In this document: positions 8,563 through 16,258 of the stretch, one piece after another
How positions within the stretch are numbered: position 1 is the first letter of the stretch
Layout: each line of letters opens with the position of its first letter
From: Deinococcus betulae
GTDB taxonomy: Bacteria; Deinococcota; Deinococci; Deinococcales; Deinococcaceae
DNA length: 64,000 bases
Assembly: GCF_020166395.1 (NCBI RefSeq)
Contig: NZ_JAIQXU010000002.1
Coordinates: 1 to 64,000 of the forward strand
Direction of reading: 5' to 3'
Program-made: the position numbers and the translations under genes
Notes under the pieces: model-generated
What the model saw: the letters and a program-made list of their open reading frames with translations, nothing else
The model's database searches: none
Told to the model about the DNA's origin: nothing

Positions 8563-8892
8563 TTAGATTGTCACTTCAGCTAGAACCTGATTGACGCACT
8601 GATTAGGTCTTGAGTGGTTGTCAGCGGTACTCCAGTCGCCACTCGCTGCGGAGACACCGTGAAGTTTGGCCACCTGCATGCAGCGCCAGTTGTGCGAGTG
8701 TCCTGAGCCAAGCTGGACTGAGCCACGGCTGCTCTCGCCTCCCGACTGATACGCGAGCATATTCAATACACCGTTCTTGTACCCAATGGTATGTGGGCAG
8801 AGGACACGATGATGACCGCCATATGTGGCCTCAATAGGCGTCTTTGTCCTGATAGCTTGAATGATGAGGTCAACGATGTGTTGCGATGTCAT
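8563..8892 (-). CDS. Small WYL-like protein, function unknown
   Basis: 109 residues from the ATG at 8892, which has AAAGGA a few bases upstream; the frame is open to 8925 but without conservation. It reads IVDLIIQAIRTKTPIEATYGG, then VLCPHTIGY, an MLAYQSGG turn, and WRCMQVAKLHGV. This matches the layout of the short stand-alone WYL-like proteins (a basic helix, the PH-x-IG strand, and a Gly-Ser-rich loop before W-R). WYL domains often bind ligands or nucleic acid in defence regulators. Here the WYL signature itself is not intact, so the assignment is tentative. It lies 27 bases upstream of the DUF3892 gene and may share its transcript. Confidence 0.6.
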   Translation of the reverse strand: MTSQHIVDLIIQAIRTKTPIEATYGGHHRVLCPHTIGYKNGVLNMLAYQSGGESSRGSVQLGSGHSHNWRCMQVAKLHGVSAASGDWSTADNHSRPNQCVNQVLAEVTI

Positions 8893-9072
8893 GCCATCCT
8901 TTCTGCAACAGGAATAGAGAATCATTTGAAAAGATATTTACTTAGGTCAGTTTAGGTAATGAGATACTTTTCAAGCCTGAACTTTTGGTATTGAATGACA
9001 AGAAAAGTTGTAGAGAGGTAACCGCTGATGTCTGACCGTTCGCGAGAGTGAGAACCGCGTTCTCAGCTTGTC

Positions 9073-9204
9073 CTACTTTCCAGTGCTCGGGGCTACAGGT
9101 GGAGCGGCATTCGGGCCGATGTACCCGATGGGGTCCGCGTGGGCGACCGTAGAAAGAGTGACCAAGACGGTGAGAACACCGGCCAGGAAAGGCTTGAGCT
9201 TCAT
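9073..9204 (-). CDS. Short secreted peptide, candidate signal peptide precursor
   Basis: 43 residues from the ATG at 9204, with GGAGG five to six bases upstream. It starts MKLKPFLAGVLTVLVTL and has a typical signal peptide with a predicted cleavage after AHA. The exported part would be only about 21 residues (beginning DPIGYIG and ending VAPSTGK), with no Cys. The gene is divergent from the TPR-BTAD regulator at 9312, with 107 bases between starts. A tiny exported peptide next to a TPR-containing regulator recalls peptide pheromone/receptor pairs, but that is inference. It could also be a small envelope peptide. Confidence 0.6.
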   Translation of the reverse strand: MKLKPFLAGVLTVLVTLSTVAHADPIGYIGPNAAPPVAPSTGK

Positions 9205-9259
9205 TTGTGCCTCCGTTGTGGGAGGCAAGGTAGAAAGCCTGCGTATTCCTCTAATACCG

Positions 9260-9288
9260 GTCAAAACGGCGTCTGTATTGGGTACACT
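9260..9288 (+). promoter_or_regulatory. Possible promoter of the TPR-BTAD regulator
   Basis: GTCAAA (9260-9265) and TACACT (9283-9288) are separated by 17 bases and lie 24 bases before the GTG start with its GGAGG site. The -10 is good and the -35 weak. The same 107-base interval must also serve the divergent peptide gene. Confidence 0.35.
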
Positions 9289-9311
9289 GGACGCTAATCT
9301 CTGGAGGACCC

Positions 9312-11226
9312 GTGAACAGCATCCTCAACGCCTTTCTCAGCGGTAACTACGCCCAGGGCCTAGCGCAATTCAACGCCCTTCACCAGCCCACGGCGGCGGA
9401 CCAACGGTGGGCCGGCTCGTGCGCCCTGAATCTCGACCAGAATCCCCTGGCCAAGGACCTGTTCCTCCAAGCGCGGGACGCCTACCCTGGCGCTGGAGTT
9501 GGCCTGGCCACGGTCTACCGGATGACCCACGAGTATCCGCTGGCCTGGGCGGCGCTGGAGCGAGTAGACCCGGCTAACTTGGATGCGCTCAATCTCGCCT
9601 TGTATTGGCGCGAGATCGGTGCGCTGCGCTACGTCGAAGGGCAGCTGTCCGCCGCGACGCACGCGCTGGAACACGCCTGGGCAGCCGTGCTGGCTTCACC
9701 GGAAGGGGGTGCGCTCAAGGGCACAGTGGCGCAGACGCTCGCGTTCATGTACAGCGTTCGGGGTCTGGACCAGCAGGCTGAAGTGTTTCTGGCCCACGCG
9801 CTGGCCGCGTCCTCTCCAGCCCGCCGCGTGTACGTCCTCGCCGCCCGGGCCTTAAGGCGAATCTATCTGGGGCGGGTTAGAGAGGCCAAGGCCGACTTGG
9901 ACGAGGCTGAACCGCTCGCTCTTGGGGGCCTTACCCACAGCAGGGGCCATTGTGCGCTATACCGCCGGCCTCCTGGCCTGGTCAACAGGTGCTCTGCAAG
10001 AGGCTGTGGACGTCCAGGTGCAGGCGCTTCAATGGGCACAGGCCTCTGGAGACCGTGAGCTTGAGGCGTACGTCCACCTGGCATTGGTCACCGTGCACAC
10101 GGCGAAAGGTGAGCTGCAGACAGCTCGACAACACTTGGCCGGCCTGCGGCTGTTGGGCGTCAACCCGCATGTTGAGCATCTCCGCGACCTGCGAACGGCG
10201 GCTCTGGCCATTCAAGCGGGTCAGGGGACGTCGGACGTAGCGGCTGAGCTGGCCACGCTCGGGACCACGTTTGAGGTGGGTGGGCGAATGCGCGAAGCCG
10301 CGTGGACCTGGCTGCAGGCGGCGGAGGCGTCGCTCGCGTTGGCGCAACCTCAGGCTGCAGAGCAGGCGCTGAGCCGCGCGGTGGACGCGCGGCATGCGAT
10401 GCACAGTGGCGCGTCGCTCGTGCCGGAGCTGCGCTCGTTGCCGAGGCTCCTGGCACTGCTTGAGGACTTACCAGTGGACCATTACGCTACCGCCTTGCAG
10501 GCTGATCTTCGCCAGGCTCAGGTGCGACCGATGCGAGTTCATCTTCAGACCCTCGGGACGTCCGTCATTCTGGTGGATGGGCAGCCGGTCGCGCTGGACT
10601 ACACGCGAGGGATGGAGATTCTGACGTTTCTGCTGCGGCGTCCCCGGGCGTCGGCGGAGGACGTGATCACAGCGCTGTTCGATCAGGATCCAAAGCGGTC
10701 GCGCAACTATTTCCATCAGGTGCGGTACGACCTGGCAGAGAAAATTCAAGGTCTGACTATCTCTGCTTCCCCGAAGCGCACGTATGAGGTGAAGGGGGAT
10801 GGGGTGCAGCTGACATGGGATGTTCAGATGATGGCGGTAGCCTTGGCGGAGCGGACAGAGGTGGGGGTGCACCGAGCCCTTGATCTGTATGCGGGGCCGT
10901 TCCTTCCGAGAGCAGAGGGGGAATGGGTCCAGGGAGAACGCGAAGATATGGCGTGGAAGCTGATTCAAGTGGGACTGGAGTTGATGGAGGATTGGTCGAG
11001 GACGCAGCAGTACGAGAAGTGCGTGACGCTGGCGGGCCGGCTGCTGGAAGTGGACCCGTTCGATGAGTCAGTGAACGCGTTCATGATTCGTGCGGTTCAC
11101 GAGTTGGGGGAACATCCGGCTCGGCAAGCGGCGGTGGCGCGATTGAGGCGGCGGTTTGAGGCGGAGATGGGGGAGTTGCCGCCGGCGCTCCTCGCGCTGC
11201 AGCGGGAGCCGACGAGTTTGAACTGA
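9312..11226 (+). pseudogene. TPR-BTAD (SARP-like) transcription regulator with a +1 frameshift
   Basis: The gene starts at GTG 9312 (GGAGG four bases upstream) and reads as Ala-rich TPR repeats to about 9921. The same repeat pattern then continues in the +1 frame: AEPLAL in the first frame is followed by GALPTAGAIVRY in the second, which stays open to 11226. Removing one base near 9916-9924 (CTCGCTCTTGGGGGCC) would give a single protein of about 637 residues. After the TPRs comes a winged-helix domain (MRVHLQTLG, LDYTRGMEILTFLLRRP) and a C-terminal BTAD (LYAGPFLPRAEG to ALLALQREP). It would be a cytosolic transcription regulator whose TPRs may sense a peptide or partner. The indel may be a real mutation, a sequencing error or, less likely, programmed. 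Confidence 0.75.
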
Positions 11227-11234
11227 GACACGAA

Positions 11235-11264
11235 ACCCGCTCCAGCGGTGGTGCCGGAGCGGGT
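11235..11264. terminator. Terminator-like hairpin between convergent genes
   Basis: The 9-bp perfect stem ACCCGCTCC / GGAGCGGGT lies 9 bases after the stop of the TPR-BTAD gene and before the end of the convergent small membrane gene. No long T-run follows, only three Ts on the minus strand. It probably serves both directions. Confidence 0.55.
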
Positions 11265-11291
11265 GAAGGGTGCACACCGGGGGCGAGAGGC

Positions 11292-11423
11292 TTATTTCAG
11301 GGCGTTGAGAAGTGCCGCGAGGCCAGTGAGGAAGGTGCCGAGAGCCGCAATGAGCACGGCCACTTCACCCCACTTCTCTGGCTTTTGCGGGCGCTTCGGT
11401 GTATCCTTACGATGTTTAGCCAT
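11292..11423 (-). CDS. Small single-span membrane protein
   Basis: 43 residues from the ATG at 11423. A basic N-terminus (MAKHRKDTPKRPQKPEK) precedes one hydrophobic segment, VAVLIAALGTFLTGLAALLNAL, that runs to the C-terminus. AAAGGAGG lies upstream with a slightly long spacing, directly after a perfect hairpin. The layout, a positive head and one helix, is shared by small membrane stress peptides and type I toxins, but no family is recognised. It is convergent with the TPR-BTAD gene. Confidence 0.55.
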   Translation of the reverse strand: MAKHRKDTPKRPQKPEKWGEVAVLIAALGTFLTGLAALLNALK

Positions 11424-11441
11424 AAGGAAGCACCTCCTTTT

Positions 11442-11470
11442 CACGCACCCGAGTTGCAATCGGGTGCGTG
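11442..11470 (-). promoter_or_regulatory. Perfect 10-bp hairpin just upstream of the small membrane gene
   Basis: CACGCACCCG (11442-11451) and CGGGTGCGTG (11461-11470) form a perfect stem with a 9-base loop. On the minus transcript it ends a few bases before AAAGGAGG of the 43-residue gene. It is not followed by a T-run, so it is not a typical terminator for the DUF2726 gene upstream. It may protect the message or control ribosome access. Confidence 0.5.
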
Positions 11471-11585
11471 TTCGCATATCCCGTATTGCGCCTCTGTCCC
11501 CCGTTGTCATGCACCCCGTCCCATCGCTGGGACCTGTCTATTCTAGCGGATGTTCCAGGCAAGATGCGACCGAAGGCGTCTGGAT

Positions 11586-12131
11586 TCAGCGCGGCCTGGA
11601 CGGAACTTTTTTCAGTGAGTTCCCTTCTAGATACGGTGCCAAGAGTACTTTCAAACTGGCGACGGACTGGGTATCCGTGGTTTTGAGGCGCAGGAGCGGC
11701 AAGCCACCGCTGCGGAAAATCACGTCTTTGACCTGATCGCGGTACTGCTGGGCGGCCGCCTCATGGCTGGCCCCGTCCAGTTCAATGGCCACGACGGGCC
11801 GGAAGTCTTGCCGGGCGTCCACAATTACGAAATCCACGTGCTTGTCACGCAGGCGCCCCAGCGTTGCTTGATAGGCCGTACCCTTTTCTTTGATCAAGAA
11901 CAAATCGTTCAGCCGCACATTGGGGAAGACTTGATACGAGCTGCCAGCCAGCGCTTGGATCAACAGGTCGTAGAGGGCCCGCTCGCTGCGGGCGAAGAAA
12001 TACCGTTTGGCCTGAACGGGGAGGGTGGTGGGGACGATGCGGCCCCGGCCTGTGGGCTGGTTGAGCGTCGAGAGCCAACCTACCACCACAGCCACGATCA
12101 GGACGGCAGAAATCAAAAGCACGATGGACAC
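11586..12131 (-). CDS. Membrane-anchored DUF2726 protein
   Basis: 181 residues. A single N-terminal membrane helix (VLLISAVLIVAVVVGWL) is followed by a DUF2726-like domain: RSERALYDLLIQALAG, VFPNVRLNDLF, HVDFVIVD, VVAIELDGASH, and LPLLRLKT. The domain resembles the restriction-endonuclease fold with an acidic strand, so nuclease-like activity on the cytoplasmic side is possible, but this is not established for the family. The start is GTG at 12131; a GTG at 12122, six bases after AGGTG, is an alternative. The gene is separate from the small membrane gene that follows it. Confidence 0.75.
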   Translation of the reverse strand: MSIVLLISAVLIVAVVVGWLSTLNQPTGRGRIVPTTLPVQAKRYFFARSERALYDLLIQALAGSSYQVFPNVRLNDLFLIKEKGTAYQATLGRLRDKHVDFVIVDARQDFRPVVAIELDGASHEAAAQQYRDQVKDVIFRSGGLPLLRLKTTDTQSVASLKVLLAPYLEGNSLKKVPSRPR

Positions 12132-12165
12132 CTGGCCAGGGTAGCGCGGTCCTGGTTCAGGCCAG

Positions 12166-12560
12166 TCACTGGCTGTGGTTGCTCACCTCTTGGGCCAGGG
12201 CGACGACCTTGTTGTAATGGTCTTCAACGCGGTAACCCAGATGGGCGGCACTCCGGGCGTGGTCACGCTGGGTGCTTCAATCAGCTCCAGTGGAATGAAC
12301 TTCAGGTTCGCCGTAGTGCAGGTCTGAAGCACCCGCAGCCGCAGGGCATCGAGCGTGCTATAGGGGAACATCCGTTTGCTCTAGGTGTTGGCCAGCGTGT
12401 CGGGATAGAGATGGTGCAGCAGCGCAGCCGCTCTAGGACAGTGGCGGCCTGGCCAGTGAGTGGCGTGACCACGTCGTCGCGCAGGAGGGTCCGCTTATGG
12501 GAGTTAAAGGCGCGCTATTCCAGGCGCAGCAGAGAGGCGATCTCTAGCAAAGCGCAGAGG
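12166..12560 (-). pseudogene. Remnant of a tyrosine-recombinase-like gene
   Basis: On the minus strand, pieces in different frames line up with the C-terminal half of the recombinase-like proteins at 12868 and 15329. In order they read LLEIASLLRLE, a stop, RAFNSHKRTLLRDDVV; then LHHLYPDTLANT, a stop, SKRMFPYSTLDALRLRV; then HARSAAHLGYRVEDHYNKVVALAQEV to a TGA at 12166-12168. The match to MFPY-x-T-x-x-ALR and to the A-x-x-x-GY-x-x-ED end is clear. At least two stops and two frameshifts make it a dead copy; the N-terminal half is missing. Confidence 0.65.
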
Positions 12561-12572
12561 TCTAATAATCAA

Positions 12573-12590
12573 TAGATTCGGGAATCTTTT
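12573..12590. repeat. Left copy of an 18-bp inverted repeat
   Basis: TAGATTCGGGAATCTTTT. Its core AGATTCGGGAATCT is itself a near-palindrome (AGATTC-GG-GAATCT). The reverse complement of the full 18 bases occurs at 12837-12854, enclosing 246 bases. Confidence 0.7.
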
Positions 12591-12836
12591 TTAGAGTAAC
12601 ACCACCACCTCTACCCCCTTCCTCCCTCACGCCTCGGCATAAGCCAAGGCTAAGCCCCTCTAAGACATCACTGCCGTGTATAAGTCAGATAGTTCAGTAG
12701 TGGTCAATACGGGCTCTTGAAATAATCTCAACAGTAAGTTGCTCAATAGGAGTAGTGAGCCCAATCGTCTTGAAACACAGGCAGAAGCATAAGCGAAGGC
12801 AGACAAGAGAGGGAGTGGAAGCTATCATTCATCCAT
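12591..12836. other. 246-bp non-coding segment between inverted repeats
   Basis: No ORF is seen. It lies between the two 18-bp inverted repeats and directly upstream of the recombinase-like gene at 12868. It could be a promoter region with two operators or a segment that inverts. Confidence 0.4.
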
Positions 12837-12854
12837 AAAAGATTCCCGAATCTA
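12837..12854. repeat. Right copy of the 18-bp inverted repeat
   Basis: The exact reverse complement of 12573-12590, with the palindromic core AGATTCCCGAATCT. It ends 13 bases before the ATG at 12868, a position suited to an operator. Confidence 0.7.
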
Positions 12855-12867
12855 CTATAGTTAAGCT

Positions 12868-13752
12868 ATGTCACCGGACACTGAACGTCTCCAAAAAGCC
12901 CTCCTCGCTGCCGACATCGACCAGATCTTCCCACTCGTCAAAGATCACATCCGCATTCGCACAGACCATCTGCTCCGTTTACTGTCACCTTTTTTCACCG
13001 AGGCTCAAGCAACTGAGGTCCCGTTACACTTGGCCTCAACTGATCTCACCGAGCTCCTCAACCGTGTGGCCGCTGCCAACCGCAACGGCACCATGGCCCG
13101 CCCCAATACCGTTCGGGCCCGCCTAGGTGCCATGAGCGCCCTCTACACCTATCTCCTGTCTGTAGGGGTAATTGCCGCCCACCCCATGCAAAGCATTCAG
13201 CGGCCTCCCAAAGAGTTCGCTGACCTCCCTGCCACCCCACGCCACCAAGTCGAACGACTCCACACGTACACGCGCCAACAAGACGACCTAGCCCCACTCC
13301 ACGCAGCCCTCGTCCTCATTGACGAACACGCCTTCAAAGTCACCGAACTCCTCACCCTGACCTGGGATCACCTCAATCTCACTGCATATGAGGTGGCCCG
13401 AGCAGCCGGCCGTGGTCCTCTGTCACAGCAGGCCAAAGACGCCCTGATGCCGCTGGTGATTCAGGCAGGGGGCCTCCTCACCGATGAAAGCCTGGGCCTT
13501 CAGGGCATTGACACCCGCCGGCGCCTCTTTCCATGGGGAACGGAAGTAGCATTGCGGGCTGAACTCATGCGGGCCTGCCGAGGAGCCAACGTGCCCTATA
13601 GCAGCCCGGGCGATCTGCGCCGAGCCAGTCTACGTGACCACCCACACACACCAGAGACCGCTGGCTACGCACCAGAGGATGGACAGCGACAACTTGAGCG
13701 TGCGACCCAACTAGCCAGAGCCGTTGCAGAGGGTCTAACCCCGAAAAACTAA
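12868..13752 (+). CDS. Degenerate tyrosine-recombinase-like protein, copy 1
   Basis: 294 residues. The N-terminal half resembles a SAM-like core-binding domain (PNTVRARLGAMSALYTYLL then VIAAHPMQSIQRPP). The next part resembles box I of tyrosine recombinases (EHAFKVTELLTLTWDHLNL), but with Lys where the catalytic Arg is expected. The C-terminus reads DLRRASLRDHPHTPETAGYAPED and then a helix; the LGH motif and the tyrosine nucleophile region are missing. It is probably inactive as a classical recombinase and may bind DNA. No ribosome site is obvious, and the ATG follows CTATAGTTAAGCT, so a leaderless start is possible. The family has five members or remnants here. Confidence 0.65.
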   Translation: MSPDTERLQKALLAADIDQIFPLVKDHIRIRTDHLLRLLSPFFTEAQATEVPLHLASTDLTELLNRVAAANRNGTMARPNTVRARLGAMSALYTYLLSVGVIAAHPMQSIQRPPKEFADLPATPRHQVERLHTYTRQQDDLAPLHAALVLIDEHAFKVTELLTLTWDHLNLTAYEVARAAGRGPLSQQAKDALMPLVIQAGGLLTDESLGLQGIDTRRRLFPWGTEVALRAELMRACRGANVPYSSPGDLRRASLRDHPHTPETAGYAPEDGQRQLERATQLARAVAEGLTPKN

Positions 13753-13943
13753 CTTTATGAGACCAGAGGTCCAAGTGAAAAAAATACATCTATCTGAAGA
13801 CTGCTCTTAAACATCTCCTAAAATAAAATTTGCATATTCTAAAATTAGATTCTTAATACAAATTTCCATCGTTAATGCCTTAAGTAAGATATAAACACCT
13901 CCATGTAAAGAACATCCCGATACTAAAACAACATGAAATGCAA

Positions 13944-14162
13944 TTAAAAAATGCTCCACTGACACTGCTTATTATCCCACCAAAGCCACTCTGCATCTTG
14001 AGGTGACCAAATGATGTGACGCCTCACCACACCCCGGTCCCATAATACACTTACAGGACGCCAAGAATCGTAGACACCCCAGTTACAATCACGTTTCCCT
14101 GCATTTATCAATGAAATAAATGTCAAATGTCCACAACCAAGACTATGAGTTATATTTCTCAT
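13944..14162 (-). CDS. Hypothetical Trp-rich protein
   Basis: 72 residues, rich in Trp, His and Ile (WSPQDAEWLWWDN near the end). It starts six bases after the stop of the truncated recombinase-like gene, so it would be on the same transcript. It lies in an AT-rich stretch unlike the surrounding DNA. No family is recognised; it could be a chance ORF. Confidence 0.35.
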   Translation of the reverse strand: MRNITHSLGCGHLTFISLINAGKRDCNWGVYDSWRPVSVLWDRGVVRRHIIWSPQDAEWLWWDNKQCQWSIF

Positions 14163-14168
14163 CTCATC

Positions 14169-14861
14169 TTAAAAATCTGTCGTAGTTATAAACAAGATAA
14201 CAGGCTGCGAGTCTACACCTTTTCGAAAAAGAGGAAGTCCATCAGGCGCAATAGCCTGAAGAGCAAGCAATAATCTATCACTAACGTATTGCCCTCTCAC
14301 TTGAGCCTTTATCAAATCAACATCTTTCCACTTTAAATCCCATACCATCGGAGCTCGCCATTGATGTTCATATGCAAGCAAAAAGACAACACGCATCAAA
14401 GGTGACTGGAGAGTAAGAAACACACGCGCTAGATCTACACGCGGCAAGAGTGGAGGGTCACGCGGAGGTAATTCCACATAAGGAATTGGACCCATTCCCA
14501 ACAGAGGATGGTCCTCAATTATACCCAGCTCTTGAAGAGAAGTATATAGTCCAGTCATTATCTGTAAACGCCAACGTGCAGTGTTCTGCGATACCCTTCC
14601 ATTCCCATTTTTCGTTATAAATAGGGCTTTTACAAGCCAAAATTGAAAATCTATCCCTGGTTGCAAAAGATTGACATCGTCCCGCTGGGCTTTTGCAATC
14701 AAAAGCCGAAGAAACTGAATCTGTGCACTCACACTCAAGAGGCCATAAGTACTAAGCAGTGTTAACAGTTGCTCAGGTGCCTGCACCCACACCAGCTCAG
14801 CAACTCGACGCCGGAATGCAACTCTTGCCACTGCTGGTACCAGAGGCCGCATGACCCACAC
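14169..14861 (-). CDS. Degenerate tyrosine-recombinase-like protein, copy 2, truncated
   Basis: 230 residues from GTG 14861. It has the N-terminal AFRRRVAELVW and EQLLTLLS region, the core-binding-like NTARWRLQIMTGLYTSLQELG and EDHPLLGMGPIPYVELPP, and box I-like YEHQWRAPMVWDLKWKDVDL with an Arg near the expected place. It ends at about the residue where copies 1 and 3 begin their F-P-W/Y-x-T region, so the C-terminal 65-80 residues are missing. AT-rich codon use sets it apart from its relatives. It may be a remnant or a shortened DNA-binding protein. Confidence 0.5.
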   Translation of the reverse strand: MWVMRPLVPAVARVAFRRRVAELVWVQAPEQLLTLLSTYGLLSVSAQIQFLRLLIAKAQRDDVNLLQPGIDFQFWLVKALFITKNGNGRVSQNTARWRLQIMTGLYTSLQELGIIEDHPLLGMGPIPYVELPPRDPPLLPRVDLARVFLTLQSPLMRVVFLLAYEHQWRAPMVWDLKWKDVDLIKAQVRGQYVSDRLLLALQAIAPDGLPLFRKGVDSQPVILFITTTDF

Positions 14862-15005
14862 TATCGCTTCCGATCATTATATTGCATTCTGATTTATTAA
14901 CGCAGATAAGCTTAAGTTGCAGGAGACCCGCGCTCCAGCCCCGCTTCGCCAGAAAGGGATTGTCCCAGAGCCAGACTGGAGAGCCTTCGCCCGACAGCAG
15001 GAGAT

Positions 15006-15185
15006 TCACGTCATCCTGCTATGCTTCACAGCTTCACAAATCAGCGGCTTCAGAAGCTGAAGCTGAGGTAACAAATCCAAAAAGGCTCCGGGAGGCAGGA
15101 GAGTGAGAAGATACTCGGGCGCCAGTGCCCACAATATCTGGGTGGCTTGGCGCTGGAATGGCGCTCTCGCTTCCGCTGATGCCAT
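15006..15185 (-). pseudogene. N-terminal fragment of a recombinase-like gene
   Basis: 59 residues starting MASAEARAPFQRQATQILW, then APEYLLTLLPPG and LPQLQLLKPLI. It aligns with the first 60 residues of the gene at 14169-14861, which reads ARVAFRRRVAELVW, APEQLLTLLS, IQFLRLLIAKAQ. It then stops, so only the head of the gene remains, probably from a local duplication. Confidence 0.5.
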
Positions 15186-15315
15186 GCGGCACATGGCTTA
15201 CCGTACCGCAGCTCGATTTCAAGGGCAGGAATGATGACCCTCTCTTGACAATCTGACTCAATTCTGATGACAGATAGCGTCGTTGCGCGCAATATAGTCA
15301 GTTAATTTGATATCA

Positions 15316-15327
15316 CATAATATTATG
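15316..15327. promoter_or_regulatory. Palindrome next to the start of recombinase-like copy 3
   Basis: CATAATATTATG is a perfect 12-bp palindrome ending one base before the ATG at 15329. It leaves no room for a ribosome site downstream, so translation may be leaderless. It may be a -10 region or an operator. Confidence 0.35.
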
Positions 15328-15328
15328 C

Positions 15329-16258
15329 ATGCCACCGGAAGCCAGTCCAGATTATGACGATACGCGCCTGCTACTTCACGCCCTACGGCGTTACGACCTT
15401 GATGTTCTCCTGACACGGCTCGGGCCTTCTTCTACCCATCCACGCGCCGCCGCCCTGCAATACACCCGACTTCTTCCCTTCTTTTCCACGGCACGTTTGG
15501 AAGGCACCGATTTCCAACGTCCTCCCGCCTCATTTCATCTCTGGGTCAATCACGTTGCCCTTCTGGGTGAGGGTGGCCGGCCAGTCAAACCCAACACGGC
15601 CCGCGCCCGCATCAGCGCACTGCATCTGCTTTACGAGGGCCTGATTGACCGTGGAGTCCTGACCGCCAACCCCCTCCGTGGGCTGCAGCGGCCACCGCAA
15701 GAGCGCACTTCTTCCCCACCACCACCAGCAGGTGAGATTCAAGCCCTTCTTCAAGCCAGCCGCCGGCAACACGCCCTGCACGCGGCCCTGACCCTGCTCT
15801 ATCATCACGCCTTCCGACTAGAGGAACTTCTGAAACTTCAGTGGCAGGCTATTCGCCTCAATCCTGGCGAAGTCCTCCGAGCCCATACCATCACGCGACT
15901 GGATGACCCCAGCGTCCAGAGCCTACTGCGCTGGCAAGCCCACAGTGGCGGCGTGTTCAGTGACCCCCAGGCGCGGGTATTTCCCTATGAAACGCCAGCA
16001 GCCCTGCGGCAGGCCGCCTATCTGGCCAGCCTGGACGCTAAGATTCGCCTTTTCCCTCTGCGAGAACTCCGCCGCGCCTCACTGCGGGACTTTCCACATA
16101 CGTCTGAATCAGCAGGCTACGCCGACGACCAGTCAGGATTTCAGACCGCACTGGCTCTGGCTCAAGGTGTAGCCCAGAGCCTCGGCCTTTCGGAGAAAAA
16201 TATGAGGGACAGCGATACAGACCCAGCCGACTTTTCTGACACACCTGAGGCGACTTAG
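15329..16258 (+). CDS. Degenerate tyrosine-recombinase-like protein, copy 3
   Basis: 309 residues, the most complete copy. It has a core-binding-like domain (PNTARARISALHLLYEGLIDRG, then ANPLRGLQRPP), then HHAFRLEELLKLQWQAIRL, in which the Arg of box I is kept. The C-terminus reads VFPYETPAALRQ and ELRRASLRDFPHTSESAGYADD, which may correspond to the box II L-R-R/H segment, but no LGH-x(n)-Y end follows. Lacking a nucleophile it is unlikely to recombine DNA in the standard way. Its stop overlaps that of the convergent regulator gene by three bases (16256-16258 against 16255-16257, sharing 16256-16257). Confidence 0.65.
   Translation: MPPEASPDYDDTRLLLHALRRYDLDVLLTRLGPSSTHPRAAALQYTRLLPFFSTARLEGTDFQRPPASFHLWVNHVALLGEGGRPVKPNTARARISALHLLYEGLIDRGVLTANPLRGLQRPPQERTSSPPPPAGEIQALLQASRRQHALHAALTLLYHHAFRLEELLKLQWQAIRLNPGEVLRAHTITRLDDPSVQSLLRWQAHSGGVFSDPQARVFPYETPAALRQAAYLASLDAKIRLFPLRELRRASLRDFPHTSESAGYADDQSGFQTALALAQGVAQSLGLSEKNMRDSDTDPADFSDTPEAT

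Noticed and set aside
12868..16258. Copies 1 and 3 as ordinary active integrases with an attachment site
   Set aside because: The LGH and Tyr nucleophile region is absent and no tRNA or att-like duplication is visible.
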